Assembly: GCF_047948215.1 (NCBI RefSeq)
Contig: NC_134458.1
Coordinates: forward strand, 87,933,260-87,997,259
Length of the DNA: 64,000 bases
Direction: 5' to 3'
From: Lycorma delicatula
Lineage: Eukaryota > Arthropoda > Insecta > Hemiptera > Fulgoridae
Of this stretch, positions 1-10,131 are shown piece after piece (position 1 is the stretch's first letter; each line of letters opens with the position of its first letter). A model generated the notes under the pieces. That model ran no database searches, had not been told where the DNA came from, and worked only from the letters and a program-made list of their open reading frames with translations. The translations under genes and the position numbers were made by a program.

Positions 1-329
1 TTTCGTTATATATTACAAAACAACAGCATTATTGTATACGGTTTGTTTTTTTTTAAATAGACTTAGGACAGAATGAAATTTGTTGAAATAACATTATATA
101 CTGAAATTAAATACATGTTTTATGTCATATCAGATGGATTGCATATTTGAGTTTATTTTCACCTATTTTCATCTATTTTGAACCCTTTATTTTGACTTAC
201 TTTAGTAAGGAGTAACTAAAGTTAATGTCGTTGGTGAAGGGTAGGAAGTCCTGTTTTGAGTACTTTTTATTTTATTAATTATTTGTTTATGAAGGTTTAA
301 AGTTCCCTCTAAAATATTTATTTAAAAAA
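1..329. other. AT-rich flank, nothing recognised
   Basis: This stretch precedes the recognisable mitochondrial 12S sequence. It is AT-rich and has no reading frame of note. It could be nuclear flank or a continuation of the transferred mitochondrial block into the control region, which lies next to 12S in insect mitochondrial genomes; the sequence alone does not decide this. Confidence 0.4.
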
Positions 330-1045
330 ATTTGATTTTTGTTTTAAGATTTGGCTTTAAATTTATAAATGTAAATTTTTGTTAGGTTAAATATCCTTAA
401 TGGTTGATATTTATTTTCAGTATTAAAGTTTTTTAGTTTAATTTTTTAATTTAAGTTATATTTTTTAGAACCAAAAAATGTTGTGCCAGCATTTGCGGTT
501 ATTCCTCAGGTTCAAGTCAATTTTTTTTTAGAATTTAGTCTAACTTAATTTTAATATTTTGTATTTAGGTGAAATTTATATAATAACATTTTTTTTTCTA
601 TGTAAATTTGAGTTTAAACCAGGATTAGATACCCTGTTATTTTAATTAGTAATTTTTTTCTTACGTAGTATATTTTTTATAATTGAAATTTAATAGGTCT
701 GGCGGTTTTTAAATCTTTTTAGAGGAACCTGTAATTTACATGATATTCCACGATTTTTTATACCTTTTTTTTCTTGTATATCGCTGTCGTTGAGTGTAAT
801 GAAAATTTATTTTCTTTTTCTTTTTAAAGATTTATGTTAGGTCAAGATGCAGTTATAAGAAGGTTATTATGGGTTACATTAATATTTTTTTTTTGATTTG
901 ATTAAATTTGAATTTTGGATTTAATAGTAATTTTTTTAAATTAATTTTTTGAATTTTGCTCTTAATTATGCACACATCGCCCGTCACTCTCATAAATTGA
1001 GATAAGTCGTAACAAAGTAGATGTACTTGAAAGTGTATCTAGAAT
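330..1045 (+). rRNA. rrnS: Mitochondrial 12S rRNA, NUMT copy
   Basis: In the mitochondrion this is the small-subunit rRNA. Conserved landmarks occur in order: the 530-loop-like GTGCCAGCA near 484, the AGGATTAGATACCCT motif near 621, the GGTCTGGCGGT segment near 697, GAGGAACCTGTAATTTACA near 722, CACATCGCCCGTCACT near 971 and AAGTCGTAACAAAGTAG near 1004. The spacing is that of a nearly full-length insect 12S (about 715 bp here). The 5' end is uncertain because the first 150 bp are poorly conserved in insects. It lies in the NUMT, so it is unlikely to be functional. A second, shorter 12S-derived fragment sits in reverse at 13.7-14.0 kb. Confidence 0.88.
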
Positions 1046-1089
1046 CGGATTTTGGATTATTCTTATTTACTGTTCAATTCAGTTGAGTC

Positions 1090-2199
1090 TGATAGGTTTT
1101 TTCTTTTTTTTTTTTAATTTATTTAATTGTACTGTATTGGATTGATAAATTTTATTTTAGAATAATAATTTTTTTAGTACCTTTTGTATCAGGGTTAATT
1201 AACTTTTTAAATTTATTTTTTTTCCCGAATAATGAAGATCTATCTTAATCTGTATTTTATTGTAGAATAATTATTTATAACTTTGGGATTGTTTTGATAT
1301 GAAATTCATTTCTTTTTGTATCTGGTAAGTTGATTTAATCGAGAATTTCTTTTTGTTAATTTCTTTTTTTTCATTTTGAAATTTTATATTAAGGTGGATA
1401 AGCTCTTTTTTTTATATAATTTTTTTCTTTTTTTTCTTGTTGGATTAGAATCTTTCATCATTTAAAGTTCGTTGTAGATTAAAATTTAATTTTTTGTTTA
1501 TTTATTTTTTTACTGGATTTTTATTAATTTTGAATTATGATTGAATTAGTAGATTTAAAAATTTTATTTATGAATTAGGCAAAAAAATAATTTCACCTGT
1601 TTATCAAAAACATGTCCTTTTGAAATTTATTTAAGGTTTGGCCTGCTCAGTGGTTTTAAATAGCCGCAGTATTTTGACTGTCCTAAGGTAGCATAATAAT
1701 TAGTCTTTTAATTGAGGTCTGGGATGAATGGTTTGACGAAAATTATGCTTTATTTTTAAGATTTAATTTGAATTTTATTTTTGAGTTAAAAAGCTTAAGT
1801 TTAGAAGAGTTTAGAAATTTTGTTTACAAAATTTTTTTTTTAGTTTATTTTTAACATTTTTGTGGGCTAAATTTTGTTGGAGTGATAAATACAATTTTAA
1901 TCTTTATATATTTTTTTCAATTTTTATGAAGTTTTGATCCTTTATTTTGATTAAAAGATTTAGATACCTTAGGGATAACAGCGTTATAAATCTGGAGAGT
2001 TCTTATTGATAGATTTGTTTGCGATCTCGATGTTGGATTAAAAGTTTCTATGGGGTAGGTTTTACAGTTTTAGGTCTGTTCGACCTTTAAAATTTGACAT
2101 GATCTGAGTTTAAGCCGGGGTGAGTCAGGTTGGTTTCTATCTTCTTTAAATTTATTCTAATTGGTACGAAAGGATTTTTGGTAATGTAATAATTCATTT
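1090..2199 (+). rRNA. rrnL: Mitochondrial 16S rRNA, NUMT copy
   Basis: This is the large-subunit mitochondrial rRNA, as a nuclear copy. Visible landmarks are CCTAAGGTAGCATAAT near 1682, GAATGGTTTGACGAAA near 1726, TTAGGGATAACAGCG near 1969, GATCTCGATGTTGG near 2023, GTTCGACC near 2079, the segment ending GCCGGGGTGAGTCAGG near 2114 and TACGAAAGGA near 2165. The helix normally carrying GACGAGAAGACCCTAT is eroded around 1800-1830, which supports decay after transfer. tRNA-Val should lie between 12S and 16S, around 1050-1120, but I could not fold it convincingly. The 5' boundary is therefore approximate, while the 3' boundary abuts tRNA-Leu. Confidence 0.85.
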
Positions 2200-2262
2200 A
2201 CTAATTTGGCAGATTTAAGTGCTTTAAATTTAGAATTTAATAATGTATTTTTACAGTTAGTA
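2200..2262 (+). tRNA. trnL1: tRNA-Leu(UAG), mitochondrial, NUMT copy
   Basis: A 63-nt cloverleaf lies between 16S and nad1, its standard insect position. The acceptor stem pairs ACTAATT (2200-2206) with AGTTAGT (2255-2261) over 7 bp, including one G-U pair. The anticodon stem TTAAA/TTTAA is perfect and encloses a 7-nt loop TTTAGAA, giving anticodon UAG. It is intact by eye. Being mitochondrial in type and inside the NUMT, it is unlikely to be transcribed from this locus. Confidence 0.85.
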
Positions 2263-2263
2263 A

Positions 2264-3078
2264 ATGTTTATTCTTAGTTTTTTTCTATTTATTTTTATTC
2301 TTTTGGGTGTTGGTTTTTTTACCGTAGGGTTTTAGGTTATATTCAATTTCGTAAAGGTCCTAATAAGGTGGGTTTGTTTGGTTTATTACAGCCATTTAGA
2401 GATGCTTTAAAATTATTTAGAAGGGAGTTTTATTTTCTTGTTTTTTGAAATTATTTGATTTATTTTTTTGTACCTATCTTAGGTCTTTCTGTTTCTTTAA
2501 TTTTTTGATTAATATTTCCTTTTAGTTTTAATTTTGTTGTTTTTTGTTCTGGGTTGGGGTTTATTTGATTATAATTGCTGGCTGATCTTCTAATTCTGTT
2601 TATTCTTTGCTGGGTTGTATGCGAAGAATTTCTTAAGTTGTTTTTTTTGGGGGGGTTTTTTTTTGTGAGTCTTTTAATTTAAATTATTTTTGTTATTTTC
2701 AGTCGGATGTTTGATTTGTTTTTTTTCTTTTCCTTTCATGTATTTTGGCTGAAACTAATCGTTCTCTTTTGATTTTTCTGAAGGTGAGTCTGAGTTGGTT
2801 TCTGGATTTAATGTCGAGTATAGATCATTTAGATTTTCTTTATTTTTTTTGCCTGAATATAGAAATATAATGTTTATAAGATTTTTTACTTGTTTAGTTT
2901 TTTTTATGTTAAGGTTATTTTTATTATTTATTTTTTTGTTTGGGTTCGTGGTTCTTTTCCTCGTTATCGTTATGATAAGTTAATGTATATGTGTTGAAGG
3001 AGATATTTACCTGTTACTTTGAATTATATTTTGGTCTCTATTTTTTTAAGGGTTTTTTTGTTTTTCATTATTTTAAGG
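2264..3078 (+). pseudogene. nad1: NADH dehydrogenase subunit 1 (mitochondrial), frameshifted NUMT copy
   Basis: Nad1 is a membrane subunit of respiratory complex I. Reading starts with ATG at 2264 directly after tRNA-Leu, and the hydrophobic N-terminus follows. Around 2310-2330 the frame is lost at the segment that should carry the LLER part of the family motif. It resumes as [20 protein letters not shown] near 2332-2390. Further shifts follow near 2560, near 2640 (homopolymer runs), near 2770 and near 2940. The conserved blocks [13 protein letters not shown] (2786-2823) and the later segment with the [10 protein letters not shown] block (near 2960) therefore sit in different frames. TGA must be read as Trp, as in mitochondria. 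Several independent frameshifts make this a clear pseudogene. Confidence 0.88.
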
Positions 3079-3085
3079 CGATTTA

Positions 3086-3149
3086 AAAGTTAGTAGTATT
3101 TATACTTTCATATAATTTCAAGTTATATTGCTTTGAGCTTATTAACTTA
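3086..3149 (-). tRNA. trnS2: tRNA-Ser(UGA), mitochondrial, NUMT copy
   Basis: Between nad1 and cob, on the strand opposite to nad1, a tRNA-Ser(UCN)-like sequence is visible: an acceptor arm starting AAGTTAA, an anticodon loop with CTTGAAA (anticodon UGA) and a closing segment TAACTTT. The position and strand match the insect order. Its start overlaps the cob stop codon by a few bases. The fold was checked only by eye. Confidence 0.65.
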
Positions 3150-3285
3150 TATTTTATCTCAGAGTTTTGTAGTTAGTGGGTTAATGATAAAAAATGAAAA
3201 GTAAATTGTGGTTAGGATTTGCCCTGTAACAATATATGGTTCTTCTACTGGTCGAGCTCCAATTCACGTGCTTAATTTAAAGCAC
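3147..3285 (-). pseudogene. cob: Cytochrome b, C-terminal fragment (mitochondrial), NUMT copy
   Basis: Cytochrome b is the haem-carrying core of respiratory complex III. The minus strand encodes its last ~40 residues: [17 protein letters not shown], then a final hydrophobic segment, NPLTTKLW, and a TAA stop at 3149-3147. This is the family's normal C-terminus, ending at tRNA-Ser as expected. TGA must be read as Trp. Homology fades upstream of about 3275-3300, which marks the NUMT edge. Only about a tenth of the gene is present. Confidence 0.82.
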
Positions 3286-3299
3286 ATATATTATAAAAA

Positions 3300-4790
3300 A
3301 TTAAACAATTTAAAAAAATTCTTGATAGGGTCCTCTGTGCCCCTGTTTTTTTTTTAAAGTTCCCGTCTCGTCTACATTAATACTAGTTGGATTTTCAGTC
3401 TTGACAATAAAATGTAAAAAAAATAAAATATTCTAAGTAGGGGTTCCATTCCTCTCCCTTAAGACTTAAAATGTTATTTATCGGAGTAATCAGTTATTCG
3501 AGGAAGTCGGCCCGATTTGGTGCAGTATTATTCTACAAGGGTAAACAAAATTATTTTACTTAAAAAAAAGGATGAATGAATACCTTGATGCCTTCTTGTC
3601 CAATGAGATCGAAAGTCAGGCTATTACTGTGATGTATTTAGTCAATTAATTATTTGTGCCAAATTTCAACTCTTTTGGTCGACCGGCTTTCAAGATACAA
3701 AACAAAAACTGCAGTTTTTGCCTCGTATCTTTAGAAATAATATTGAATATTTCCCCTAAATCCAGCTGATTTAAAAGTTTGGAATTTTAAATAATTTAAT
3801 AATAATCCGCTGATCTTCGTGGTAGCGTATCGGCCTTTCAACCGGAGGTCCCGGGTTCGAATCCTGGTCAGGTATGGCATTTCTCTTACGCTACGAATTT
3901 CCATTTCATATATAGTATTTTATATGGTATTTCATATTCCCGTGCGCAAGTTTCGAAGCTTATATGGCGAATAATTCGAAAAAAATAATAATAGTACGAT
4001 GAAATATCAAACTAAAGTTCAATTTTCTACGATTTCTATAAAAAAAAAAAAAAAAAATTCAAAATGGCGAAAACTACCTCTTCCCGTTTTTAATTTTCTA
4101 AAAAACTTATTATCATTGATGCCCGACATATAAAAGATTTTTGAGCCATTTTTTGAAGAATTTATGTTAAGCCAGCCTGGAGACATTAATCAAAATACAG
4201 CCAAACACACGTAGATTTCTGTAATTATTTTGATTAAGCAGAAATAGAGGTACATCCAGAAAAGTAAAAAGGTATTGAAAATCAAGGAACCTTGAGAAAA
4301 TTGTTATTTTTAAAGAATAAAGATTAAATTGAAAAAAAATTCGATTGTTTGCTTATTAAGATAGATTCATTGATTTGATTAATATATATTTGATTTTATA
4401 TATGTATATATATATATATATTTAAAGTTTTATTAATTTTATTAAACACGTTTTCTAGTGTGTTTCAATCACTAACTACAACCAATAAAAACAGCTATTA
4501 AATAAATAACTAATTTAATAAGTGTTTAAAACCTTATTAAAATAAATTACTGATGATTAATCAGTTAATTCGAAAAACGTCTTTTATGCAAATTGGTAAT
4601 TATACTCTTATATTGAGCTTGCTGTTAACTTGGTGTGTTTATGGGTGGGTTTTGTTGGGGGAGTACTTTTTCAGAATTTCACAGCCAAAAAAAAGGTTGT
4701 TTTTCGCTGTTTGCTGTTGCTATTTTGTATGTCAATTGTTGTATTTAGTTTAAATATCACTTTTTGTTATTAATAAGCTGTCTATAATAT
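3300..4790. other. Intergenic, mostly unassigned repeat-like sequence
   Basis: Apart from the SINE at 3803-3990 there is no supportable gene. The segments near 3650-3760 and 4030-4200 read like tails of degraded transposons (phrases such as TTCAAAATGGCGAAAACTACC). A 66-codon ORF at 4553-4753 is hydrophobic but matches nothing I know. An AT microsatellite lies near 4397-4421. Confidence 0.35.
3803..3990 (+). repeat. tRNA-derived SINE
   Basis: A tRNA-like head carries an A-box-like TGGTAGCGTATCGG (about 3821) and a B-box GGTTCGAATCC (about 3853), with a T-arm-like CCCGGGTTCGAATCCTGG. It is followed by a non-tRNA body and an AAT-rich tail ending near 3990. Short AATAAT repeats on both sides may be the target duplication. 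The D and anticodon stems do not pair as in a working tRNA, so this is a SINE and not a tRNA gene. Confidence 0.65.
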
Positions 4791-4792
4791 GC

Positions 4793-4945
4793 ATATTTAA
4801 CATTAATCACACGAGATTAGCAAGCAAAGATTATAGTATGGTTAGGTTATGCTGATAACCCGTGACAAGATTCGTCATTACACGGAATGTAATCTAACTA
4901 AACATAACCATCGCTCGCTATCATCGTCTGATTAATGTTAAAAAT
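4793..4945. repeat. Small foldback repeat, related to the 48-49 kb element
   Basis: The left arm TTTAACATTAATCACACGAG (from about 4795) is matched in reverse complement by the right arm ending near 4941. The arm continues through GATTAGCAAGC, which matches GCTCGCTATC on the other side. Both arms also carry the GGTTATG/CATAACC block. The same composite motif recurs inside the foldback element at 48.8 and 49.1 kb. This appears to be a short or partial member of that family. Confidence 0.55.
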
Positions 4946-5069
4946 AAAAATTGTATACAATAAGTTGTACGTAAAATTTAGGCCGTGAAATTCCGAACAT
5001 GTGCCGTTGGTGGTATATGAATTTCTGTGTGCATATTTAGTTATACCTTTATTCATATTAAATTTATAT

Positions 5070-5855
5070 ACCGGGTGATCATTTGAAAAGTTAGCACATT
5101 TATTATTCAACAGCTATCACTCATATCGTATTTCTGTTTGCAGATGAAAATAAAATAAAATCCGCCCGCCCCTTCTCTCGACAGGTGTGAAAAACCATTT
5201 AGGGTAGTAAATTTTTTAAATTTCAGTCCATCAAAAATGACTATAAAATTACGTGGTATTAGTGCTTAAACCGCTTTAAATAATCGTAATCTGTGGATAA
5301 AAACTGTGAGAATTATTTTGTTAAATTACCAACACAAAATTTCGCCCTTAAATGTTTTCTAAATTTTCAAGGGTTGAAAACTTATTTCCTTTAAATATGT
5401 AACTTATGATGTCATTGGAAGGCTCTTTGAATGACAAGTAATTTGTCATAAATAAAAATTGGTTCACTGGTACTAAAGTTATGATTAAAAATGTAGTGTT
5501 TTCGGTTATGTTGGGATACAGTGTTACTGATTCAAAGCATTAGGTCTGAAATCGTCCGTTCTTGTTAAAAATATGGGTTTTACGAACGAAGGGGCGGGCG
5601 GATTTTAATTTTCTTTTCACAAAATTTCATTATTTTTTTCGGGTTGTCAATTAATGCATTTAAATGTTACCACTGCTATTTAAGATTTTTAAGTTGGGGG
5701 TAGGTGTAGCGGGATGGTGGGTCCCAATCCTTTGAAAATAATTTTAAAAACGTTACCCCCGAGAGTGGTATACATACCTGCAAACAGAAATACGATGGGA
5801 CTGATAGCTGTTGAATAATAAATGTGGTAACTTTTCAAATTAACACCTGCCAACA
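5070..5855. mobile_element. 780-bp non-autonomous inverted-repeat element (MITE-like), copy 1
   Basis: Terminal inverted repeats are visible: GATCATTTGAAAAGTTAGCAC near 5078 with a long arm reaching CTGTTTGCAG near 5143, matched in reverse by CTGCAAACAGAAATACGATG near 5780 through TGGTAACTTTTCAAATTAAC near 5845. A second, inner inverted repeat, AAATCCGCCCGCCCCTTC near 5158 and GAAGGGGCGGGCGGATTTTA near 5587, encloses a ~430-bp core. No transposase is encoded. Copy 2 at 9331-9985 carries the same core in the opposite orientation relative to the right end. Confidence 0.75.
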
Positions 5856-5859
5856 AATG

Positions 5860-8490
5860 TGCCGATACATATACAATAGTTCTTTATTTGTATTAGTATG
5901 GCAATCGAACCTTTTGAGATTAATAATGTTTATATAAGATTTATAAATTAAAGGATAGACTTTTTTCAAGTTTTCGTAAATATTATTTTTTTTTTTAAAT
6001 GAAGGAGAAAAACGTTTTTCAAGATCTACCGTAATTAATAAATTTATTCTGAACGTTAAAAGTTGTTTTAAATGCCAAACAGTCTGTTGATTTTATAAAT
6101 AAAATCACTTTATGCAAAAAAATCTATTTTTGAATTCAAATCTTATGAAAAATAAATTTACATTCTAAAATATATTAATCCTTTTTCAACCTCTTTATAA
6201 TAATTTTTTTTCATTCCGGAAAAATTAAAATAATGTAGAAATAGTCTGAAGAGATTTAAAAAAAACTTAAGTTTAGATTTGTAAGATTTTTTTAAGGAAT
6301 GGTTTTTGAATCGGATTCTTTTTTATTTTTTGAATTATATGTTGTGGTTTTTTACGTTCTGATTAGGCGATATTAATAATTATTTTAATTATACTTTTAA
6401 TGTAATAAAAGTTAAAGGTTAATGTAATAAAAGTTTGTGTGGTATAACGAAGTACCGATGTTTAAGATAATATTTTTACAAAGAATTATCAGTATCTAAT
6501 AACATTAAAATTTCGTGGTCGTACGTATTTTTACTATGTTGAAACGTTTTCAATTAAGTTTGTACGTATAATCAATCAAATTCTAATTAAAATAGATTTC
6601 TGTTTTGATTCTGATTAAATTTTGAGCTTAAGTTATTATTGCTTGTTTTTTTCTTGTCGAGAAGGTACATATTTTAGATTTTAGAATGTAAAAAAATCTT
6701 TTATCTAAAAAAAGGTAAGATAAGGAAAGATAAGTTAGGGATAATTTTTTATATGAATTTAGGTGTTTGTAGCGTTCACCGATTTTCAGTCCATACAATA
6801 TTTCAAAAGTAGGTGTACAGTTTTTTTCCATACCAATCTTTCTTGAGCATTTATCTTTATCAAATTTACCTACGTTCTCGTCTGGAATGAGTAAAATTAA
6901 AAAAAAAAACGTGTAATAGTATTTCCAGTATTAGTTTGTTTGACAGTAACTTATTTATTAAAATATTAATCAAGCGACGTTCTTTGTTAAAGAATGTGTC
7001 AATTTTCTGTTGTATGCGTAGGTTTTATGCATAATATTAAGCGCTTTATTTTTATTTTTTTGTAGCTTTATAAAGATTTTTTAATCTTTTTATTCATTTG
7101 AATCGAGAAAGATTCGCATGTTTCAAAAATGGGTATAAAAATAATCGATTCGTTACGTACTTATTTCAACAAACCAAGTATTTTAAGAATGCCATAGAAA
7201 GATAATGTAGACTACATATAGTTGATTATCCTTCCGTATAGTTGGCCTGTCCTTTGTAGTCTGCTTCGCATTCGTTATGCTTTATACAAACCTTTTTTAG
7301 TTCGATCATACATTTTCATTGAAACGATTTGTCACGCGGTTCAGTTAACTTCTTCTCAAGATCAAGTTTTGGGTCACATGATACTGACGATTTAAAAGAA
7401 AAATTCCTTGCGCAATAACACAAGCTTTTTTTGTCGTTCTTCTTATAGATTGAAGATAAAGTAAAAATATAATACATTTAATAGGTTTATTCCACATGAA
7501 TAATACTTTCTCGTATAAACTTTTATGTAATAATATCATTTCGGTAATAGTCGGAATATTGAAAGCGGTGTACACACGCCCACACACTCTCTATATTTAA
7601 TTTACGAGAAGAAAAAAAAACATCTTTGGAATACTTTTAAATTAAACACGAAACCCGCTTCATTTATTTGAATTTTATCATGGTATAAGATCTGCCTATA
7701 TTAGATAAGGGATTAGCTATCGACCGATTCAGTTGTAAATAAATACTTTATTCTGACTGGTACATATAATAATATATATCATTTCAGGAATGAGTCGGTA
7801 TGTTACTACACGAATAAAAAAGGAACTTTTCCAGAATATATCTGGATGGTTCAAGGGAAACAGGGTAAAATATTTTATCGGAGCAGATTCACAAACAAGT
7901 CGATTATAACATAAAAAATAGAAACCGTTAAAGTTCATATTATTAAATAAATAAAATGATTACAAAATAAATAACAATTCAGAAGGTGTTAATAAAATGT
8001 TTTGAGCACATATTTACATACACGATAAACGGAATGTAAATATTCAAGTTTATAAAAAATATATATATAATTACTATTATATAAAAAAAAAACTTATCGA
8101 CAAAGTTTGCTTCAGTAAAATAAAAATCTGTATTTTAATTAAATTGCTAGAAAGATCTTTTAGGTAGGTCAGTAATTTATTAAAAATTATAACGGAAGCA
8201 TGATAAAACCCTTTATCGTAAGCTGAAGTATCGCGTCGAGTTATACGAAAACAGTATTTTTTGTTGTCGGGTTAGGTAGAGGTGGATATTTTAAAAATAA
8301 GTAACTATTCTTTTTAACAAAGTCTGTACATTCATAAATATAAGAATGTGAATAAATTAAAAGTTTTAACTTACTTAATATCGGCTTAAACGAGTCTTAT
8401 TTACGGGCTCCAAACAGCGATCTTAAAGTCCATATTTGTCTTGAAAATTCATTCGGATTTTTGAGGGAGCCTCAAGAAATAAGATTTTTA
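5860..8490. other. AT-rich intergenic, no supportable gene
   Basis: Only short chance ORFs occur here (60-80 codons, no recognisable domain, biased to Lys/Ile/Phe). A short tandem repeat TAATGTAATAAAAGTT occurs twice near 6399-6434. No repeat family recognised. Confidence 0.5.
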
Positions 8491-8499
8491 ATATTAGTT

Positions 8500-9262
8500 C
8501 TAAAGCATTTTTGTTTTCTGTTATTCGTGATAATATATGAGAGTACCTCTCTAAAAGTACTGGAGACTAAGAAATACCTTACGGCTTTAGCCAAAGGGAA
8601 AATCCGAACATTCACCTCCTCGTTGTAGAGAGGGGGCAACGTTTGGAGACAAACGGCTGACGATATAGGAACCGAATATGTCCCGGGAAAATGAGATCGC
8701 TTTCACCGAGTACCAGCAGCCTCCTGGGAGGGTAAATGACCTGGTTGAAGTAGGGTGTTCCTTGCCCTCGGGATGAGAAATCATCCCTAAAGGCGATGAA
8801 CGCTAGAGATCGACGGGACGGGAATCCGAAAGGCTAGAGGAAACCACAGTATTAGAGATCCAAGAATCAGTTATCCAGCATGGCATGTTCTTTTGTGAAA
8901 TTTAAATCCGGAGGTAAATTAATTCCCGATTCGGATTTCCCGCCGGGGAACGCAGGAAATTACACTCTAAAAATAATCAGTAAAGGTAGATATCGTAGAC
9001 GCATTGAACGTAGAACGTCCGAACTTTTCTACGATGTGAAAAATTTTAAACTGGAAATGGAAAGATTGAAAATAGATGTCTTGGGAGTGAGCGAGATGGG
9101 ATGGAACGACGCGGGTGATCTTTGGAACGGGGATTACGGAGTAATAGAATAATAGAAAGTACTGTGGAAGGGAAAGACGCTAAAGGTAGGTCAAGACTGA
9201 GGTACATCTATGCAGATTACGGGTGATATGGATTGTGGAACTTATATGGAGTCGAAGGGACT
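8500..9262 (+). mobile_element. Internally deleted RTE-like LINE (endonuclease start joined to RT tail)
   Basis: 8580-8880 looks like a LINE 5' UTR and is GC-richer than its surroundings. From about 8960 the sequence encodes the start of an apurinic-type endonuclease as found in RTE/CR1-like LINEs: a basic stretch RRRIERRTSELFYDVKNF, then the typical LKIDVLGVSEMGWNDAGD (near 9065-9120). Directly after a stop near 9150 comes a block typical of the C-terminal end of the same type of polyprotein: GKDAKGRSRLRY, then in the next frame QITGDMDCGTYMESKG (about 9215-9260). The reverse transcriptase between them is missing. The element is a dead internal-deletion derivative. Confidence 0.65.
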
Positions 9263-9265
9263 TTT

Positions 9266-9303
9266 GGATAATCATCATGTATGAAGATACATGATGATTA
9301 TCC
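9266..9303. repeat. Perfect 17-bp hairpin
   Basis: Left arm GGATAATCATCATGTAT (9266-9282), loop GAAG, right arm ATACATGATGATTATCC (9287-9303): 17 of 17 pairs. It lies exactly between the end of the LINE remnant and the start of MITE copy 2. No downstream T-run or coding context suggests a terminator. Confidence 0.85.
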
Positions 9304-9330
9304 ACATTATCCTAGAAAATCTTAAATAGC

Positions 9331-9985
9331 AAGACGATTTCAGACCTAATGATTTGGGTCGATACACTGTATCCCAACATAACCTAAAAAAACCACATTT
9401 TTGATCATAACTTCAATACCAGTGAACCAATTTTTATTTTATTCATACCAAGTTACTTGTCATTCAAAAGGCCTTCCAATGAGTTGTCACAAGCTACATC
9501 GTCTCGTTTAAAAAAATAAGTTTTCAACTCTTGAAAATTTAGAAAACATTTAAGGGCGACATTTTTTTTGTAATTTAGAAAATAATTTTCACAGTTTTAT
9601 TCCACAGATTATGGTTATTTCAAATGGTTTAAGAAGTAATATCACGTAATTTTATAGTTATTTTTGTTGGACTAAAATTTAAAAAGGTACTACCCCAAAC
9701 GGTTTTTCGGACCTATCGAGGGAAGGGATGGGCGGATTTTAATTTTTCTTCACCAAAATTCATTATTTTTTTCGGGTTGTCAATTAATATAATTAAATGT
9801 TACCATTGACTTTAAGACTCTTGAGTTGGGGTAGGTGTAGCGGAGAGGGTGGGTTCCATCCGTATGAAAATAATTTTACAAAGGTTCCCCCCAAGAATGG
9901 TGAACATGTCTGCAAACAAAAATACGATGGGACTGATGGGTGTTGAATACTAAATGTGGTAACTTTTCAAGTGATCACCAGGTAG
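9331..9985. mobile_element. MITE-like element, copy 2, with inverted core and missing left end
   Basis: 9331-9745 is the reverse complement of the core of copy 1 (compare CAGACCTAATG near 9341 with CATTAGGTCTG near 5541). 9730-9985 is in the same orientation as the right end of copy 1, including CTGCAAACAAAAATACGATG near 9911 and the terminus GTAACTTTTCAAGTGATCACC. The left terminal repeat is absent; the homology starts abruptly at GACGATTTCAGACC near 9332. Confidence 0.75.
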
Positions 9986-10131
9986 ATTATAAATTAAAAA
10001 AAATGAACTCATCAAAGGAAAGTAATAAAAGTATACTACGAGAAGGAAAACAGTTTTTTCCTTGTCTTAATGGAGGAACCGTTTACAGTTGCTTTTATGA
10101 GAGTAATGATGTTCACTGTACAAGGTATAAA

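Larger units (their letters stand above)
330..3290 (+). other. Nuclear mitochondrial DNA insertion (NUMT), about 3 kb
   Basis: A continuous block reads in the ancestral insect mitochondrial order on the strand that carries the rRNAs: 12S, 16S, tRNA-Leu(UAG), nad1, then antisense tRNA-Ser(UGA) and the antisense 3' end of cob. The rRNA core motifs and the tRNA-Leu fold are preserved, but nad1 is frameshifted in several places and the 16S is short in one domain. The flanks carry nuclear repeats (a tRNA-headed SINE at 3.8 kb). I therefore read it as a nuclear pseudogene block, not a mitochondrial contig. Both ends are approximate; the right end lies in cob near 3275-3300. A chimeric assembly is the main alternative. 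Confidence 0.85.

Noticed and set aside
3315..3360. Possible separate 16S rRNA fragment (AGGACCCTATCA-like on the minus strand)
   Set aside because: Similarity covers only about 20 bp of a motif and no neighbouring 16S landmark is present.
3810..3880. tRNA gene
   Set aside because: A- and B-box-like sequences are present but the stems do not pair properly and a SINE body and tail follow.
4553..4753. Small hydrophobic protein gene
   Set aside because: Composition is what AT-rich DNA gives by chance; no homologue, upstream signal or conservation evidence.
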